64,000 nt of DNA from Echinarachnius parma (GCA_037951105.1 JBAMJV010009785.1:37501-101500), one strand, 5' to 3'; positions 13,125-25,140 are shown, numbered from the stretch's first letter. Notes: a model not told the origin generated them from the sequence alone. A program made the numbers and translations.

Positions 13125-13180
13125 TAAACGAAGCTTTCATCAAATATAATAATTTATTATATTTTAAGAAAGCTTCGTTT
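13125..13180. repeat. Short perfect hairpin
   Basis: aaacgaagctttc and gaaagcttcgttt pair across a loop rich in aataatttattat, which is itself partly self-complementary. Confidence 0.6.
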
Positions 13181-13223
13181 GAATAGTTATACATGTTTTA
13201 AAAGCTTCCGGGCTTTAAAATAT

Positions 13224-13866
13224 TTAAAGGGGCCCTGCAACCCAAATGCATGTTGACCTCTGTTCATCTGTATTAGTGTACACATTCAATATTTGTAAAC
13301 GGTTTGACCCAAATATGTTTTGTATATTTTTAAACATTTTATCATTTATTTGTCTTCATGTTGCTAAGCCCCACCTCCTAAAAAACCCTCCAGAGAAAAT
13401 ACTATTGTTGACCTGCAGTGACATCATTTGTCAATCACTGGTCAGCTACCATGCTATTGTGATTAGCCTAATCACAATAGCATCACACGGTTGAATAGAA
13501 TACCAACTCACACAACTTCAATTACAATAGCTGTTACTATGTCAGAAGAAAAGCACTGTCTAAGCTATTGCATGGAGGTATGCAGGGCATGCTTTTGTGT
13601 GGATGTTCTTTTTGTACTTTCATCTTTTGTTAATCTCATGGTAGCTGACCAGTGATTGACAAATGATGTCACTGCAGGTCAACAATAGAATTTGCTCTGG
13701 AGGTTTTTTTAGGAGGTGGGGCTTAGCAACATGAAGACAAATAAATGATAAAATGTTTAAAAATATACAAAACATATTTGGGTCAAACCGTTTACAAATA
13801 TTGAATGTGTACACTAATACAGATGAACAGAGGTCAACATGCATTTGGGTTGCAGGGCCCCTTTAA
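13224..13866. mobile_element. 643-bp TTAA foldback element (family M)
   Basis: The left end TTAAAGGGGCCCTGCAACCC is matched inverted at the right end. The two arms, about 226 bp each (13224..13451 and 13640..13866), are nearly identical in inverted orientation: their translations differ at only a few residues. The spacer of about 190 bp holds another hairpin (gctattgtgatta...taatcacaatagc). The direct repeat tttaaaagcttccggg lies at 13197..13212 and 13862..13877. Confidence 0.85.
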
Positions 13867-13877
13867 AAGCTTCCGGG

Positions 13878-14279
13878 AAATGTTCGTATTTATTCTCCGG
13901 TTTGATTCTTATGGTGGAATCTCGCATCACAACAATATTGTAACTGAGAATATTGTAACTGAGAATATTATTATGAATATTGCTCTTATATACCATTAGG
14001 AAAATGGACATAATATTGACTTGAATGGCGTATCCAACAGTGGCGCAGAGTTTTGAAATATTTGCCATATTCGGGCAAAAAGCACCTCAAACTCGGGCAA
14101 AACCATGTCATTCTTCGGGCAAAATGATATCATAATTCGGGCAAGCTCATGTCATTTTTGTGCTTGTCGATTGAAAAACAGGAAGGATTGTATCCCTCGG
14201 CGAAATGTGACCGTACGCTCATGCCCCCCCCCCCCAAAAAAAAATAAATGTATATATTTGTTCAAGTTTTACATTGCAG
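13878..14279. repeat. Short ttcgggcaaa repeats, otherwise no gene
   Basis: Between about 14070 and 14145 the phrase (a/t)(t/c)tcgggcaaa(a) occurs four times with spacings of about 22-30 bp. A short C run then A run lies at 14224..14243. Confidence 0.45.
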
Positions 14280-14915
14280 AATTCCTAAATTTCGAAGGTT
14301 ATAACGAACTGACGACTGTACCAATTTCTGTAAAGACTTCTTATAATATATGATTGTATACACTTTTCATATAATATCAAATTTTTAAGAATTCCCATGA
14401 AGCGAGAAAAGAGGCAAACTGACAATTGCACCCATTTCTGTAAAAGCTCTATTTGTTAATAAAACAATAATATATTTTATTAAATATCGAATTTCAGAAT
14501 TCAGAGCGAAGGGTAATGTATTGATGATAACATTCGCTATCGTTTTGATATATTTTTTTGGTTCACATTTTTTTAATTTTAAGAACTCCGGTGAAAAGGG
14601 AACAGTAACGAACTATAAACCAAACTGCACAGTTTTTGTAAAGACTTTAAACAAAAATGTTATGCAATTTCAACTTTCTGAATTCCCGAACGAACTGACG
14701 TTGCATCCATTGCTGTAAAGACTTTTTAAAATTGTATTTTGTATATAAATATTCTTTTCAAAAGTCAAATAATATTCTAAGAGTTCCCATTATACAAAAG
14801 AGAAAGGTTGGGTATAGGGCAAGACCTTCTTTATGATGATTATAAAGTTGTTCAAATTCCAAAAGTTAAGAATTCCCGTAAAGGAGATAAGGATGAGAAA
14901 CTGACAATTGCACCG
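14280..14915. repeat. Degenerate tandem array, about 130-150-bp period
   Basis: Repeated theme: gaattcc(c/t)...gaactgacg(a)..tgcacc.att(t/g)ctgtaaagact. Copies lie near 14305, 14415, 14590-14650, 14685-14720 and 14870-14915. Non-coding. Confidence 0.5.
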
Positions 14916-15329
14916 CCTGACCCACACTCAGTACGGGAGTTTTTGTTTTTGTTTTTCGTTTTGATCGGTCATCAGGAACTAGGAAAGTTTACTCGGTATT
15001 AAGTGAAGCAGGTTGACGAGTGGGTATAATCTACAACTTGGCACGTGGAATACGATGTAGCAGGGTGCAGTTAGACCCCAGTCACACTTGTGCCCAGTCG
15101 GATGTCGAGTTGTTTTCCCCCACGGAATTCATTGTGCCCCGTTCCTGCATGCTCGCAACAACTCGTAGAGAGTTCGGGAATATGTCGGGATGGCCAGAAC
15201 GGACTTGACAAGTGCATGGTTCTAGATCTAAAAGACAATTTCTATGCGATAGATACACCCTGTACATATCAATTGTTAATTGAAAATTTACTCTGTGCAT
15301 GTATTTTACGGATTTGATACGTAAGCATA
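14916..15329. other. No gene recognised
   Basis: Slightly more GC-rich than the surroundings (15060..15220), but open frames are short on both strands and no motif is recognised. Confidence 0.4.
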
Positions 15330-15670
15330 AATAGTGATTGTTAGACAAACTGGCATGATACCAACCGGGTTCTAGACAAAGTGGTTATGTGTGTTATTAG
15401 ACAAATCGGCCATGCAGAATGTAAGACACAATCATTTGACATTAGACAAACGTGGTTTTTGACCGAATGGCTGTAGACACAAATGTCAATGTTACACACG
15501 TGAGATTACAGTGCATATCATAGGAATGTTCAAGTGGACAAGTAAAGTGAATGTTCGACAAATTGGACATTATAGTAGGCAAAGTGAATGTTCGATACAT
15601 TTGACATTATAGACCGACCGAGATTTTAGACAATTTGTATTAGACAGAATACTTATAGAACAAAATGGCA
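15330..15670 (+). repeat. Degenerate TTAGACAAA minisatellite
   Basis: The word (t)tagacaaa followed by (c/g/t)(t)gg and often catg or cattat recurs at irregular spacings of about 25-50 bp from about 15340 to 15655. A sub-family reads aagtgaatgttcga(c/t)a then (a)ttggacattat twice at 15545..15615. Confidence 0.55.
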
Positions 15671-15906
15671 AGATATCGCATACATGAGAGAGGGGGCTAC
15701 GTTTTTACAGCCCAGCACATGGACTCATGGTACACCAATCCCCTTCCTGCCTTCAATTAGCGATTTCCGTTGCTAGAAACAACCATGTGCATGGGGTGTC
15801 TGATGTATACACGCATGCTTTAACCCTCCGAGTGCCAAATTAAATTTGGTTCGGATTCGTCAATCAGACATCTTGTGCACGTCGCGAAATACACACTTCC
15901 TCAATG

Positions 15907-16450
15907 TTAAAGGGGTAGTTCAGTTTTGGTAGAGAGGGCGCTTCACAACACAATTTTTTCGTGAGGTAATGAAAAACAGAGTGTCGAATTTGAAAGAACA
16001 TGCAATTTGAATGGCTGAATAAACTTTATTTGGTCAAAATCGGTTAAGAAATGGCTGAAATATCAATGAATATATCCGATCGTATTTATTTGGGCCCCAA
16101 ATAAATACGATGATTTTTTGAAAAAAAAAAAAAAAATGCTTACACTTTTTCAAAATTTTGAAAAAGGTTTTTTTAAATAGTTGTTGATGATCTCTCCATT
16201 TAATCATTATTTCAACAAAACATCACATGCATTATTTTGTATGAAAACTGGTTGAAACCAATGCCATTTTAGAGAGCGCCCTCTTGTGTTTTAATGGCGC
16301 TTGTTGAATGATAACAGGCTTTTCACTTAGTCGTTTGTATTTTGGTATACCTTTCGAGCATGGTGGGGTTATAAATATTAGTTTGTAATGTTACTGTGCA
16401 GGTTTTGGTTACTAAAGTTCAGCCTTACCAAAACTGTACTACCCCTTTAA
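15907..16450 (+). mobile_element. MITE family B, complete copy
   Basis: Flanked by TTAA (15907 and 16447). It starts aggggtagttcagttttggt and ends accaaaactgtactaccccT. The interior has agagggcgct, aaaatcggtt, gcgccctcttgtg and cgagcatggtgg. Non-coding; used as the reference copy for other B fragments. Confidence 0.9.
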
Positions 16451-16824
16451 GTTCGTAATTTAGTTCAAGTCTTCCCCGTGCCAATTTGGCAGTGTTATGT
16501 GTTTTTTTAAATTAGATACAAGTGTTTGTTTAGATACTATAATTTTCATTTATGTCTAGAATCAAATCAAAAGAGGATATATACAAGTCATAATAACTCA
16601 ATTTTGCAGGCTACCATGGCCTTTTTTCGTGCTTATTATGCCAAATACAATTATGTACTCTTTTGTTGTATGTTGATGTTAAGTAATATTTGTATTTAGC
16701 GTTGTAATATATTTATACATGTATGATTATATATGTTGTGCACAAGGCACTTTAGTCCTCGGAATAGTCTTGTATATTTTATGTGTCAATAAAAACCAAT
16801 ATATCTATCTATCTATCTATCTAT
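16451..16824 (+). mobile_element. Possible retroelement 3' end with (ATCT)n tail
   Basis: AT-rich sequence ending agtcttgtata...atgtgtcaataaaaacc and then about six ATCT repeats (16801..16824). The same end without the tail is at about 4838..4880. AATAAA plus a tetranucleotide tail resembles a LINE or SINE 3' terminus. Confidence 0.4.
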
Positions 16825-17157
16825 CATGTGTTATGGAGTACGCCCAAACTAGCTTAATATATCATAGTTCAAGATGGCGAAACGCGATGTAGTTTCCATA
16901 AGCATGACAGACGTGACAAACGAAAATGGCAAGAACCCATTTGACCCAGTTCTTTCTAACGGCAAGTTTACAAAAATAGCTTATCCTTCCCAAATGATCT
17001 ACCCCCAAAACTATAAGCTATCCCCATTGAATTGGAATTTATTCCCATATTCACAAATTATACTTTCTTTTAAAAACCATCAAATATACAAGCACTTTAA
17101 TCATGAATACAATACAATACTGATGTACAAAGAATATTAGCTTGGTAAGAACTTTAA
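16825..17157. other. No gene recognised with confidence
   Basis: An 88-codon frame opens at 16874 in a good context (caagATGGCG), but its second half is AT-rich and has no family resemblance. Confidence 0.4.
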
Positions 17158-17700
17158 TTAAAGAGGTAGTACAGTTTTGGTAAGGCTGAGCTTTAGTAAC
17201 CAAAACCTGCACAGTAACATTACAAACGAATAGTTATAACCCCACTATGCTCGAAAGGTATACAAAAATACAAACGACTAAGTAAAAAGCCTGTTATCAT
17301 TAAAAAAGCGCCATTAAAACACAAGAGGGCGCTCTCTAATAAGGCATTGGTTTCAACCATTTTTCATACAAAATTATGCATGTGATGTTTTGTTGAAATA
17401 ATGATTTAATAGAGAGATCATCAACAACTATTTAAAACCGCTTTTGAAATTTTTTTGAGAAAGTGTAAGCATTTAAAAAAAAATTTCAAAAAATCATCAT
17501 ATTTATTTGGGGACCAAATAAATACGATCGGATATATTTATTGATATTTCAGCCATTTCTGAACCGATTTTGACCAAATAAAGTTTATTCTGCCATTAAA
17601 ATTTCATGTTCTTTCAAATTCGACACTCAGTTTTTCATTACCTCGCGAAAAAATTGTGTTGCGCAGCGCCCTCTCTACCAAAACTGAACTACCCCTGTAA
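17158..17700 (-). mobile_element. MITE family B, inverted copy
   Basis: Begins TTAAAGAGGTAGTACAG and ends ctgaactacccctgtaa. The order of internal blocks is reversed relative to 15907..16450, so this copy is in the opposite orientation. The right TTAA has decayed to TGTAA. Confidence 0.85.
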
Positions 17701-17784
17701 AGTTTTTATGAAATAAATTAAACACTTGTCTGCTTCTGGTTATTTAGGAGCAAACCAATACATCTCATTCCTTATGAGAAACCA

Positions 17785-18112
17785 GGGGGTGTTTCACAAA
17801 GATAACAAGTCAAACTTAACACTAAATTTTACTGAGAAAATATGGCAGGCCATTTGTAGCTTCAGAATCAAACTTAGTCAAGAGCTCAAAAATGTGAATA
17901 TATGAAACTTTCAATAACATTTTACATCAATAACAGTTCTCTCTTTTATCAAAGTCTCTTTGAAAAAAGAAAATGTTAATTTTATTAAAAAAATTGTAGG
18001 CCTGTTTAAAGAACTTGTTTAACAATTTAACAAAGAAGCTATAATGGCTTTCCATAATTTTTATGTCCAACTTAGTGTTAAGTTTGACTTGGGATCTTTG
18101 TGAAACACCCCC
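17785..18112. mobile_element. MITE family A, copy 3
   Basis: Ends gggggtgtttcacaaagat and atctttgtgaaacaccccc are inverted. The sub-terminal aagtcaaacttaacact pairs with its inverted counterpart at about 18070..18090. Confidence 0.85.
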
Positions 18113-18820
18113 TAGGGCACTCAAACATGTCAAAGGATGAAATATACGATTAGTAGGCAGGCGCTCGTACAATAAACTGAACAACTCAAATACTATAGTT
18201 ATACATATCAAACTGTTTTGATCAAAGTTGTTCAGGTCATTGTAAGTGTCGGTTCGTCTATTTGTTTTCTGATCGGTATACGTGTTGTTCTTCTTTTGTT
18301 TGAACAATTACTTAGTAAGATTTTCGGGGTTCATTGTAAACAAATATGCATGGCAACCATTACCAATTATACATCATATAATTTAAAAAAAAGAGAGAGA
18401 ACAATACAACTTTAAATTACCTTCGGACAAGACAAGTGTTTGTTATAATCATAATCATCATAATTTATTCCATCGATATAACTGTGTCTCTTTTTGTTTG
18501 TAAAACCTACTTGGTAACATTGTCGGAGTATATTGTCCAAATTGGCATGACAACCATCACCGATTATATCACATATTATACACAACAAGAGGGAGAAATA
18601 TAACACGTATTAAAACCGCTTTTGGAATAGTGTATATTATTATCATAAGTTTAATAATTAATTCCACATGAAATCACTTAAGATCTATTATGAGAGACTG
18701 GCATTATTATAATATCAAACAGTGGTTTCGATAAGAGCTCTGAAATGATTTAAGCAAACGAACGCTGCAAACATTATTATTGCATGGCGATCACTCGTGT
18801 CTACCGTCTACTAAATACAA
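18113..18820. other. No gene; a weak internal duplication
   Basis: The blocks at about 18285..18400 and 18490..18600 share ttactt(a/g)gtaa.att.tcgg(g/a)gt and atggca(a/t)(c/g)acca(t)...attata. They look like an old tandem duplication. Confidence 0.35.
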
Positions 18821-19228
18821 TTAAAGTGATCCATTAACTTTGCCAAAATTCAACCAAAATCACTTGGAGCTTTCAAACTTCTCTTGTACCTTGTTGTTAA
18901 ATAGCTAATGGTAACAGAAGAATGAAATGGGTTCTGATTTTTCAAATGTCTCCCTAATTATGAAGATATTTCAGATTACATTGTATAGCGTCTATAGACG
19001 CTTTCGACCGTAGTCAATAGTATCCGAATTCGGAGACTATATCATCCATAGTATTTGAATTCGGATACTTCACGCGAACGATCGGGATAAAATCATTTAT
19101 TCTTTTATCTCTACATAATTACTTTTCTATAAAACTCTCACATATCATTCACAAGAATCATATTGGTATATGATTGAAGTTACAAAAATCACTTTTGGGG
19201 AAAATATAAAGTTGATGTATCACTTTAA
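18821..19228. mobile_element. TTAA MITE family P, copy 1
   Basis: Flanked by TTAA; begins TTAAAGTGATCCATTAAC and ends gatgtatcactttaa. The interior has aaaatcacttgga, cttctcttgtacctt and ggtaacagaagaat, all shared with 20766..21549. Confidence 0.7.
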
Positions 19229-19462
19229 TATTGGAAAGCACTTGCGATATTTGTATTTCATATTACTGCTTTCACATGGATATAGTGTGCATATATTATA
19301 ATTACAAAGTCACATATCATTAGCGCATCAGCCTTGGTGATATATCTCGTTAGCATCATCACATTTATAATAATGATAATAATAATAATGATGATGATAA
19401 TCATAATAACAATAATGATAATAATAATTACAATAACTTAATAATAATAATACTAATACTAA

Positions 19463-19676
<214 letters not shown>

Positions 19677-20200
19677 TAATAATTAATACTACTAAAATCT
19701 CCAGTTTCGTCGTCATCATCATCATCATCATCATTTACCAATTACCAATCAGTGACATTACAATGGCTATCAATATACACTGCATATAACCTAAACACAA
19801 ACATACGTTTGTGTTTCCTTTTGAACATTTCTGGTAACCCAAATATAATAATAATGCTTTATCTCATGTTTTTCTCGTTATCTTAGCGTATTTCTAATTG
19901 GCGTAATTTGCAAACACATTATAGTAAGTATGTTCGTAAGTTTCATTCGGTTTTCTTTTTCCAAACCGAAAGTAAAACGGAATGTTTCATGTTCAAATAG
20001 CACATGCTAATATTTTCACTCATTATGAATTCAGCGTAAATCAGCAGGCATACATTACAGTGAGCAAATCATATATTTCAAGTCTGGTGTGAAACATGCC
20101 CTTTTCCCTGTAAAAAGAACGCAAAACGGAATATTTTTTGCAATCTATATACGGTATGACCCATTTATACTATACAAGTAATAATTAGTAAAGGGGCGTA

Positions 20201-20381
20201 TAATAGTAAATGCATGTAATAAATCACAATAAATAGTAAATGCATGTAATAAATCACAATAAATAGTAAATGCAAGTAATACATCACAATAAATAGTAAA
20301 TGCAAGTAATAAATCACAATAAATAGTAAAGTGCAAATAATAAATCACAATAAATAGTAAATGCAAGTAATAAATCACAAT
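20201..20381. repeat. 30-bp minisatellite, six copies
   Basis: The unit aaatagtaaatgca(t/a)gtaat followed by aaatcacaat repeats six times. The fifth copy is 31 bp with an inserted g. No coding role. Confidence 0.9.
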
Positions 20382-20765
20382 ATTACATAATGTCGTGATA
20401 CACTATTGAGATGTATTATCCTTTACTATGTACTAAACATTGTTTGGTAGTCTTTCTATACCAAAGTTAAATGTCACAACCTCCGACTTGTGTCTTGCTT
20501 TCGATTTGAATAATTTATTTTATACTATTCTTTAATATACCCATGTCTTTGCATATCCAAAAGGAAACACAATTCATGATACTTCAAAGTTCAAAGGCTC
20601 ATGTTATTTGCTCTTGAAAAGTAATAAATATGAATATAATACCATGTTTCGCACATAACATAATCTTCTCAAAAGCGTCGAAGGTCGATAACGACCCCAA
20701 ACTATTCAAGGCATTCGATTTAACACTCATTGGGATCAGTATGCACTATATTGCATAGCGTATTA

Positions 20766-21549
20766 GAGTAATCCATTAAAGGACCTATAGCGTCTAGATG
20801 GCCTAATTTTCACAATTCAACTCTCTATATATAATTTTTCCTAAAGAAAAACAATTTGGCAGTCATTTCTCATGAAATCAATCAATTTTGGGGTAATTAG
20901 TAAACATCTAATTGTCCTGGGAACGCCCCTTTTAAATCCCCAAAATGTGACGTCATCTAAAGTACGGACTAATGAACTAAATTCTGTAGATGACGCGTCA
21001 TGACGTAAGCCAATGAATTGTCAATCACGCTGCCGATTATGGACCCTAAATGTGGGTGGGGCGTAAACTGGCTGCTAAATGAGATTTGGCATCAGAAAAT
21101 TTAGTCTTAAATCACTACTCTGTTTATTTTCATGGATGTTTTTTTCGGCAGACCTATTTTACAAGTCATCAACTATGGAATAAGTGCCAAAGTACGTTGT
21201 ATTCTTTAGGTCCTAATTCAGCTAAAATCACTTGGAACAATCACACTTCTCTTGTACCTTATTGTTTGCCTTATGGTAACAGAAGAATCAAATGGGTTTT
21301 GTAGTCAAAAGTATCCGAATTTGGGAAATGATCGGTGATAAAAATCTGGCATAAATGTTCACCCTTTTTCACTAGGTAAACATTGCTCTGTTTCTATGAA
21401 AATATCACATATATTCAGAAGAATCTAAAAAATAGAAAATATTCAGAATGAAAATATTCAGAATAATCTTACAATGACATTGGTATATGATTGAGTCTCA
21501 AATATCACTTTTGGAAACACATCTTATTTGATAAATGGGTCACTTTATG
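20766..21549. mobile_element. MITE family P, longer copy 2
   Basis: The left end agtaatccattaaagga and right end gggtcacttta resemble 18821..19228. Shared inner tracts are aaaatcacttggaacaat, acttctcttgtacctta and ggtatatgattga. About 370 extra bases include gatgacgcgtcatgacgtaa, a dense set of CRE-like words. Confidence 0.6.
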
Positions 21550-22544
21550 AGGGGTGGGGAGAGGCACTCGCCCCCACCCAACGAATTTGGGAATTAGTGA
21601 CCATATCACGCACTTATTCCAACTCCGCTCAGTATATGAGAAAACATACATAATTTGAATGAGCATCATAGTCGGCGTGTTTTCATTCATTCTCTTCCTT
21701 TTATAAAGATAATGATAATTATTATTATTCAGTTACTGTTAATAATAAGCAATTTCATTATTATAATGCGATATCTTTACGCCCAACTTGGCACCACAAA
21801 ACTATCACGGTGCTTATAAATACAGTACAACAACTGTACAATGTAAGGCAATACTAGGCTGTAATTGTTCTCCTCAAAATAAAATTTCAAAAGGGCACAT
21901 ATTAAAGAAAGTTACCCTTGCAATAGTGAAGTAACCCAATACAATCAAATTGTATCAATGAAAATAAGATTTGTGCGTATAGACAGCTATAGAGTTTGTA
22001 AGTACATATTTATATGGCAATCTTTAAAATGGGAGTGTATACAATTATGTAGCATATTATTTGTAGCATAATAAATAACGGTTAAATAAATGTATGATTT
22101 TGATTTACAATGATTTACTTATATGAAATATGATCAGTGTTCAGAAACAATGTATTTATTCCGTCATTATTTTGTAATAGTTATAATTTCGTGCATTGGG
22201 TATTAAGGTATACATCTGATTCATTGTAAAATAGACAATAATCGCCTATAATGGTACCTAGCAGAAAGACAGGTGCGGAACAAGAATTTATAAGTTACAC
22301 CATTTATTATAATAATTAAATAAATTAATTATGAATAACCAATAAATATTTTAAACAAATTACGACAAGGTTTGTAGGATATCAAAAAGATATTCACCAT
22401 GACTAAATAAAGCTATTATAGCTCTATATGTACATATTTATAATTATTATTAATCTAATGTAAAATATTGCCAATAAATACCTACAAAGTTTATAACAAG
22501 GTTTTACATGTATATATAAAAAAAAAAAAAAAAGAATGTCATTA
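21550..22544. other. Downstream flank of the galactosyltransferase; no gene
   Basis: Very AT-rich and presumably 3' UTR plus intergenic DNA for the minus-strand gene at 22545. An A run at 22519..22533 (plus strand) lies just past the stop codon. I see no clear polyadenylation signal. Confidence 0.4.
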
Positions 22545-23675
22545 CTATAAAGTAATAGTCATATTTGTCCACATCTTCCAGAGTTGAGCCATCTGCGAGA
22601 CTGGAACGTGGAAAACGGTATAAATTTTATTGTAAAAATCTATATGCTTCTTATCTGTTGGAAGAGATTCATTTTTCCTTTTGGTCAGGTCTGATAAGAT
22701 GAAACCCTTTTGGTTTCTTAGAAGGATTCCCGCTTTGCTGCAACACATGCCAACGTAGACGTCTGACCAAGGAAAGAGAGGGGTTTCCAAGGACGCTGCA
22801 TACACCTTCTTAGCAACGTCCATTGAGAAGATGTAAGCGGGGCCGGTAAAGAAGGGCGGGAACCTTTTCTTGGGCCACAGGTGTGGAGGGGTGTAAAACT
22901 TCCCCCATGCGCTCTTCGGGTCGCGCACGATGGCGTGGTTGTGGAGGTCGCCACGCGCGAAAAACTTCGAGGGGCCTTTGATGAGTAGAGTGGTGATCGT
23001 TTTGGGATTGATCAGAACGTCGTCGTCGAGTTTCATGACGAACCGCGCTCGGCTGCAATACGTCGTCGTCCATTTCAACCCCATCACGGACTTGAGCGTC
23101 ATATTGAGGTAATCGTCGGTGAAGTTCTCCTGTACGATGTCGCCGAAGATGGTCGCCTCGTCGCGTAGCCTCGTCTGCATGAACGCGTCGTCCACAGCGC
23201 CCAGCGAGAATACGACGCGCATAGACGTTGACGCGTTCTCAGGATGACGCGCATTGGTGTTGTTGTGACGCGCATCCTTGGTAAGCGGGGGCCACGTCTC
23301 TGCGCGCGCGAAGGTATTCCGTATTAAATTCCGCCTCAGAAAGTGATCAGGAGCCGAGTTGACGAAGATGACGATAAGCAGATCCTTGCCTTCGGTTGGT
23401 TTTGGTTCGCATCGTTCCGTGGGGTTGATGATGTACGTGTAGTTGTGCGGGTCCACGCGGCGCAGCCAGTTCTGGACGCCGCGCTGAATGCGGGCGACGT
23501 TGGCCCGGTGGTTGGTGTCCGATTTGTGTTTGAAACACACGGGTCCTGGGTCGATCAACGTCGCGTTCGCCCGCTTGCTAAGACTGCTCTGCGACAGGTG
23601 GTCGCGTATGAAACACAAGGCAAGGACACTCAGCGCCGCGTTGAAAAACAACTTCTTCCAAGTTTTCATATTCAC
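22545..23675 (-). CDS. Beta-1,3-galactosyltransferase-like GT31 protein
   Basis: A complete 376-residue frame without introns, encoding a probable type II Golgi glycosyltransferase of family GT31, which transfers galactose or GlcNAc in beta-1,3 linkage. Residues 9-23 form a hydrophobic signal anchor after a short basic N-terminus. The GT31 blocks appear in order: RRNLIRNTF (114-122), FGDIVQENFTDDYLNMTLKS (177-196), LKWTTTYC (200-207), the metal-binding DDD (217-219), FFTGPAYIFS (275-284) and SDVYVGMCC (304-312). Several N-glycosylation sequons (for example N78, N184, N191) fit a lumenal protein. The size is typical of B3GALT enzymes. One oddity is Ser304 where relatives usually have an acidic residue before DVYVG. 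The donor, acceptor and exact subfamily cannot be fixed from sequence alone. The codon mix is much more GC-rich than the flanks, as expected for a real gene. Confidence 0.93.
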   Translation of the reverse strand: MNMKTWKKLFFNAALSVLALCFIRDHLSQSSLSKRANATLIDPGPVCFKHKSDTNHRANVARIQRGVQNWLRRVDPHNYTYIINPTERCEPKPTEGKDLLIVIFVNSAPDHFLRRNLIRNTFARAETWPPLTKDARHNNTNARHPENASTSMRVVFSLGAVDDAFMQTRLRDEATIFGDIVQENFTDDYLNMTLKSVMGLKWTTTYCSRARFVMKLDDDVLINPKTITTLLIKGPSKFFARGDLHNHAIVRDPKSAWGKFYTPPHLWPKKRFPPFFTGPAYIFSMDVAKKVYAASLETPLFPWSDVYVGMCCSKAGILLRNQKGFILSDLTKRKNESLPTDKKHIDFYNKIYTVFHVPVSQMAQLWKMWTNMTITL

Positions 23676-24960
23676 ACGATCACGATCTCAATCCCGAGGT
23701 CGAAAACATGTCTCCAAAATTTAAAATCGAATTGCACGGTCTCCAAGTAACAACGAGGGAAAATATTCACTGAGATTATGAAAGTTATTTTTCAACAGGG
23801 AGATCGATCTACACTGAGACACACAAACGCCGGAAATATTTGCTTAGATCTCAGTCTTGTTCACATTCAAAATCTGGACAGTCCGATAAGAAATAACACT
23901 AAGAATCCCAAACAATGAGCCGAGAGCACAAAATAATCTCTAGCGATCAGGATTGGCTGTTCATGATCGACTAAAGAGTAATGTATAAAACATTATCCGT
24001 TCAGAAATGTGAAAGTGATTATTTTACGCGATCAGACGTACGCACAATAGAAACTTCCTTTTGGCGGCCAACAATAACGAATATGAATGGGAATCCCCCC
24101 ACGTAGATATAATGTGCACACAAGTTGAACCCTTCCTCGGGTCTCTGTTATTATAGCGCTTAGGGTTAATCAACAATTATGGAAAACAATACCGAAAGTG
24201 AAATGGATATAACGAGAGATATAGAGTATTCCACGAGTAGTACGAGTAAACAATATAACTATAACTATATAAATACGATTCTCAAACTGAAACCCGGATA
24301 CAAGCAAACACTTGTTAGATCTTCAGCAATCAGAAGTGATTGTTTCACGATAGTATAGTATTCATGATCACGGGCAAGCTAGTCGATGTCCATACAGATC
24401 TGAGCAAGCGCCGATGTGTACCCTCACACTCGCAATTAATGCGCGCCGATGTGCGACACATGCGTTTCCCCCTTCTGCAGATCTGCGCTCCATGTGGACA
24501 AACCACGCAAGAGTTAACGCGAATATTGCACCTGCCCTCGCTTCGCTCGCCTATGTATTATCCCTGAGTATGATGAACATTTCGCGTGTAACTGTAGCAC
24601 ACGTGTGCGTGCCAGTGACGCATAGCTCTACCCTCCCGCTCTACATAAATTATATAGGAAGACGCTCATTTTGTATCATCGCAAATGTGCCTTGCCTTGC
24701 TTCGTGCTCAGAAGGAAATAGACTATTAGTCAGTTAGCCGAGAGAAATATAAACACCGTGGATATGTTGAAACAGGTGACCAAGAGGTCAAGAAGTCACC
24801 AGTCCTACAAAAATGTCGAATTTGAACTTGAAAGTGACTTTAATCAACAAAAACATTATTTAGAACATAACAATTGAATGTAGTGCACAACAAAAAGGGA
24901 ATAGCTCTGAAAATGAATAGGATGATAATGCCAAATAATATTTTATTTTCTGTTTTATTT
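23676..24960. other. Upstream region of the galactosyltransferase gene
   Basis: The 23676..24780 stretch contains GC-richer blocks (24360..24620) without a convincing coding frame. It likely includes the 5' UTR and promoter of the minus-strand gene, but no initiator or TATA element could be placed. Confidence 0.35.

Positions 24961-25140
<180 letters not shown>

Noticed and set aside
13246-13844. Two similar 74-82 codon frames on opposite strands
   Set aside because: They are the two arms of the foldback element at 13224..13866, not a duplicated gene.
16874-17140. 88-codon frame starting MAKRDVVSISMTDVTNENGK
   Set aside because: The start context is good and the first 30 residues look protein-like. 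However, the rest is AT-rich, no good splice donor was found, and no family is recognised.
22718-23750. Several 60-135 codon frames overlapping the galactosyltransferase on both strands
   Set aside because: They are shadow frames in GC-richer coding DNA; only the 376-codon frame has family motifs.
24340-24737. 107-codon plus-strand frame upstream of the galactosyltransferase
   Set aside because: No domain, no clear start, and the composition fits a 5' flank rather than coding sequence.
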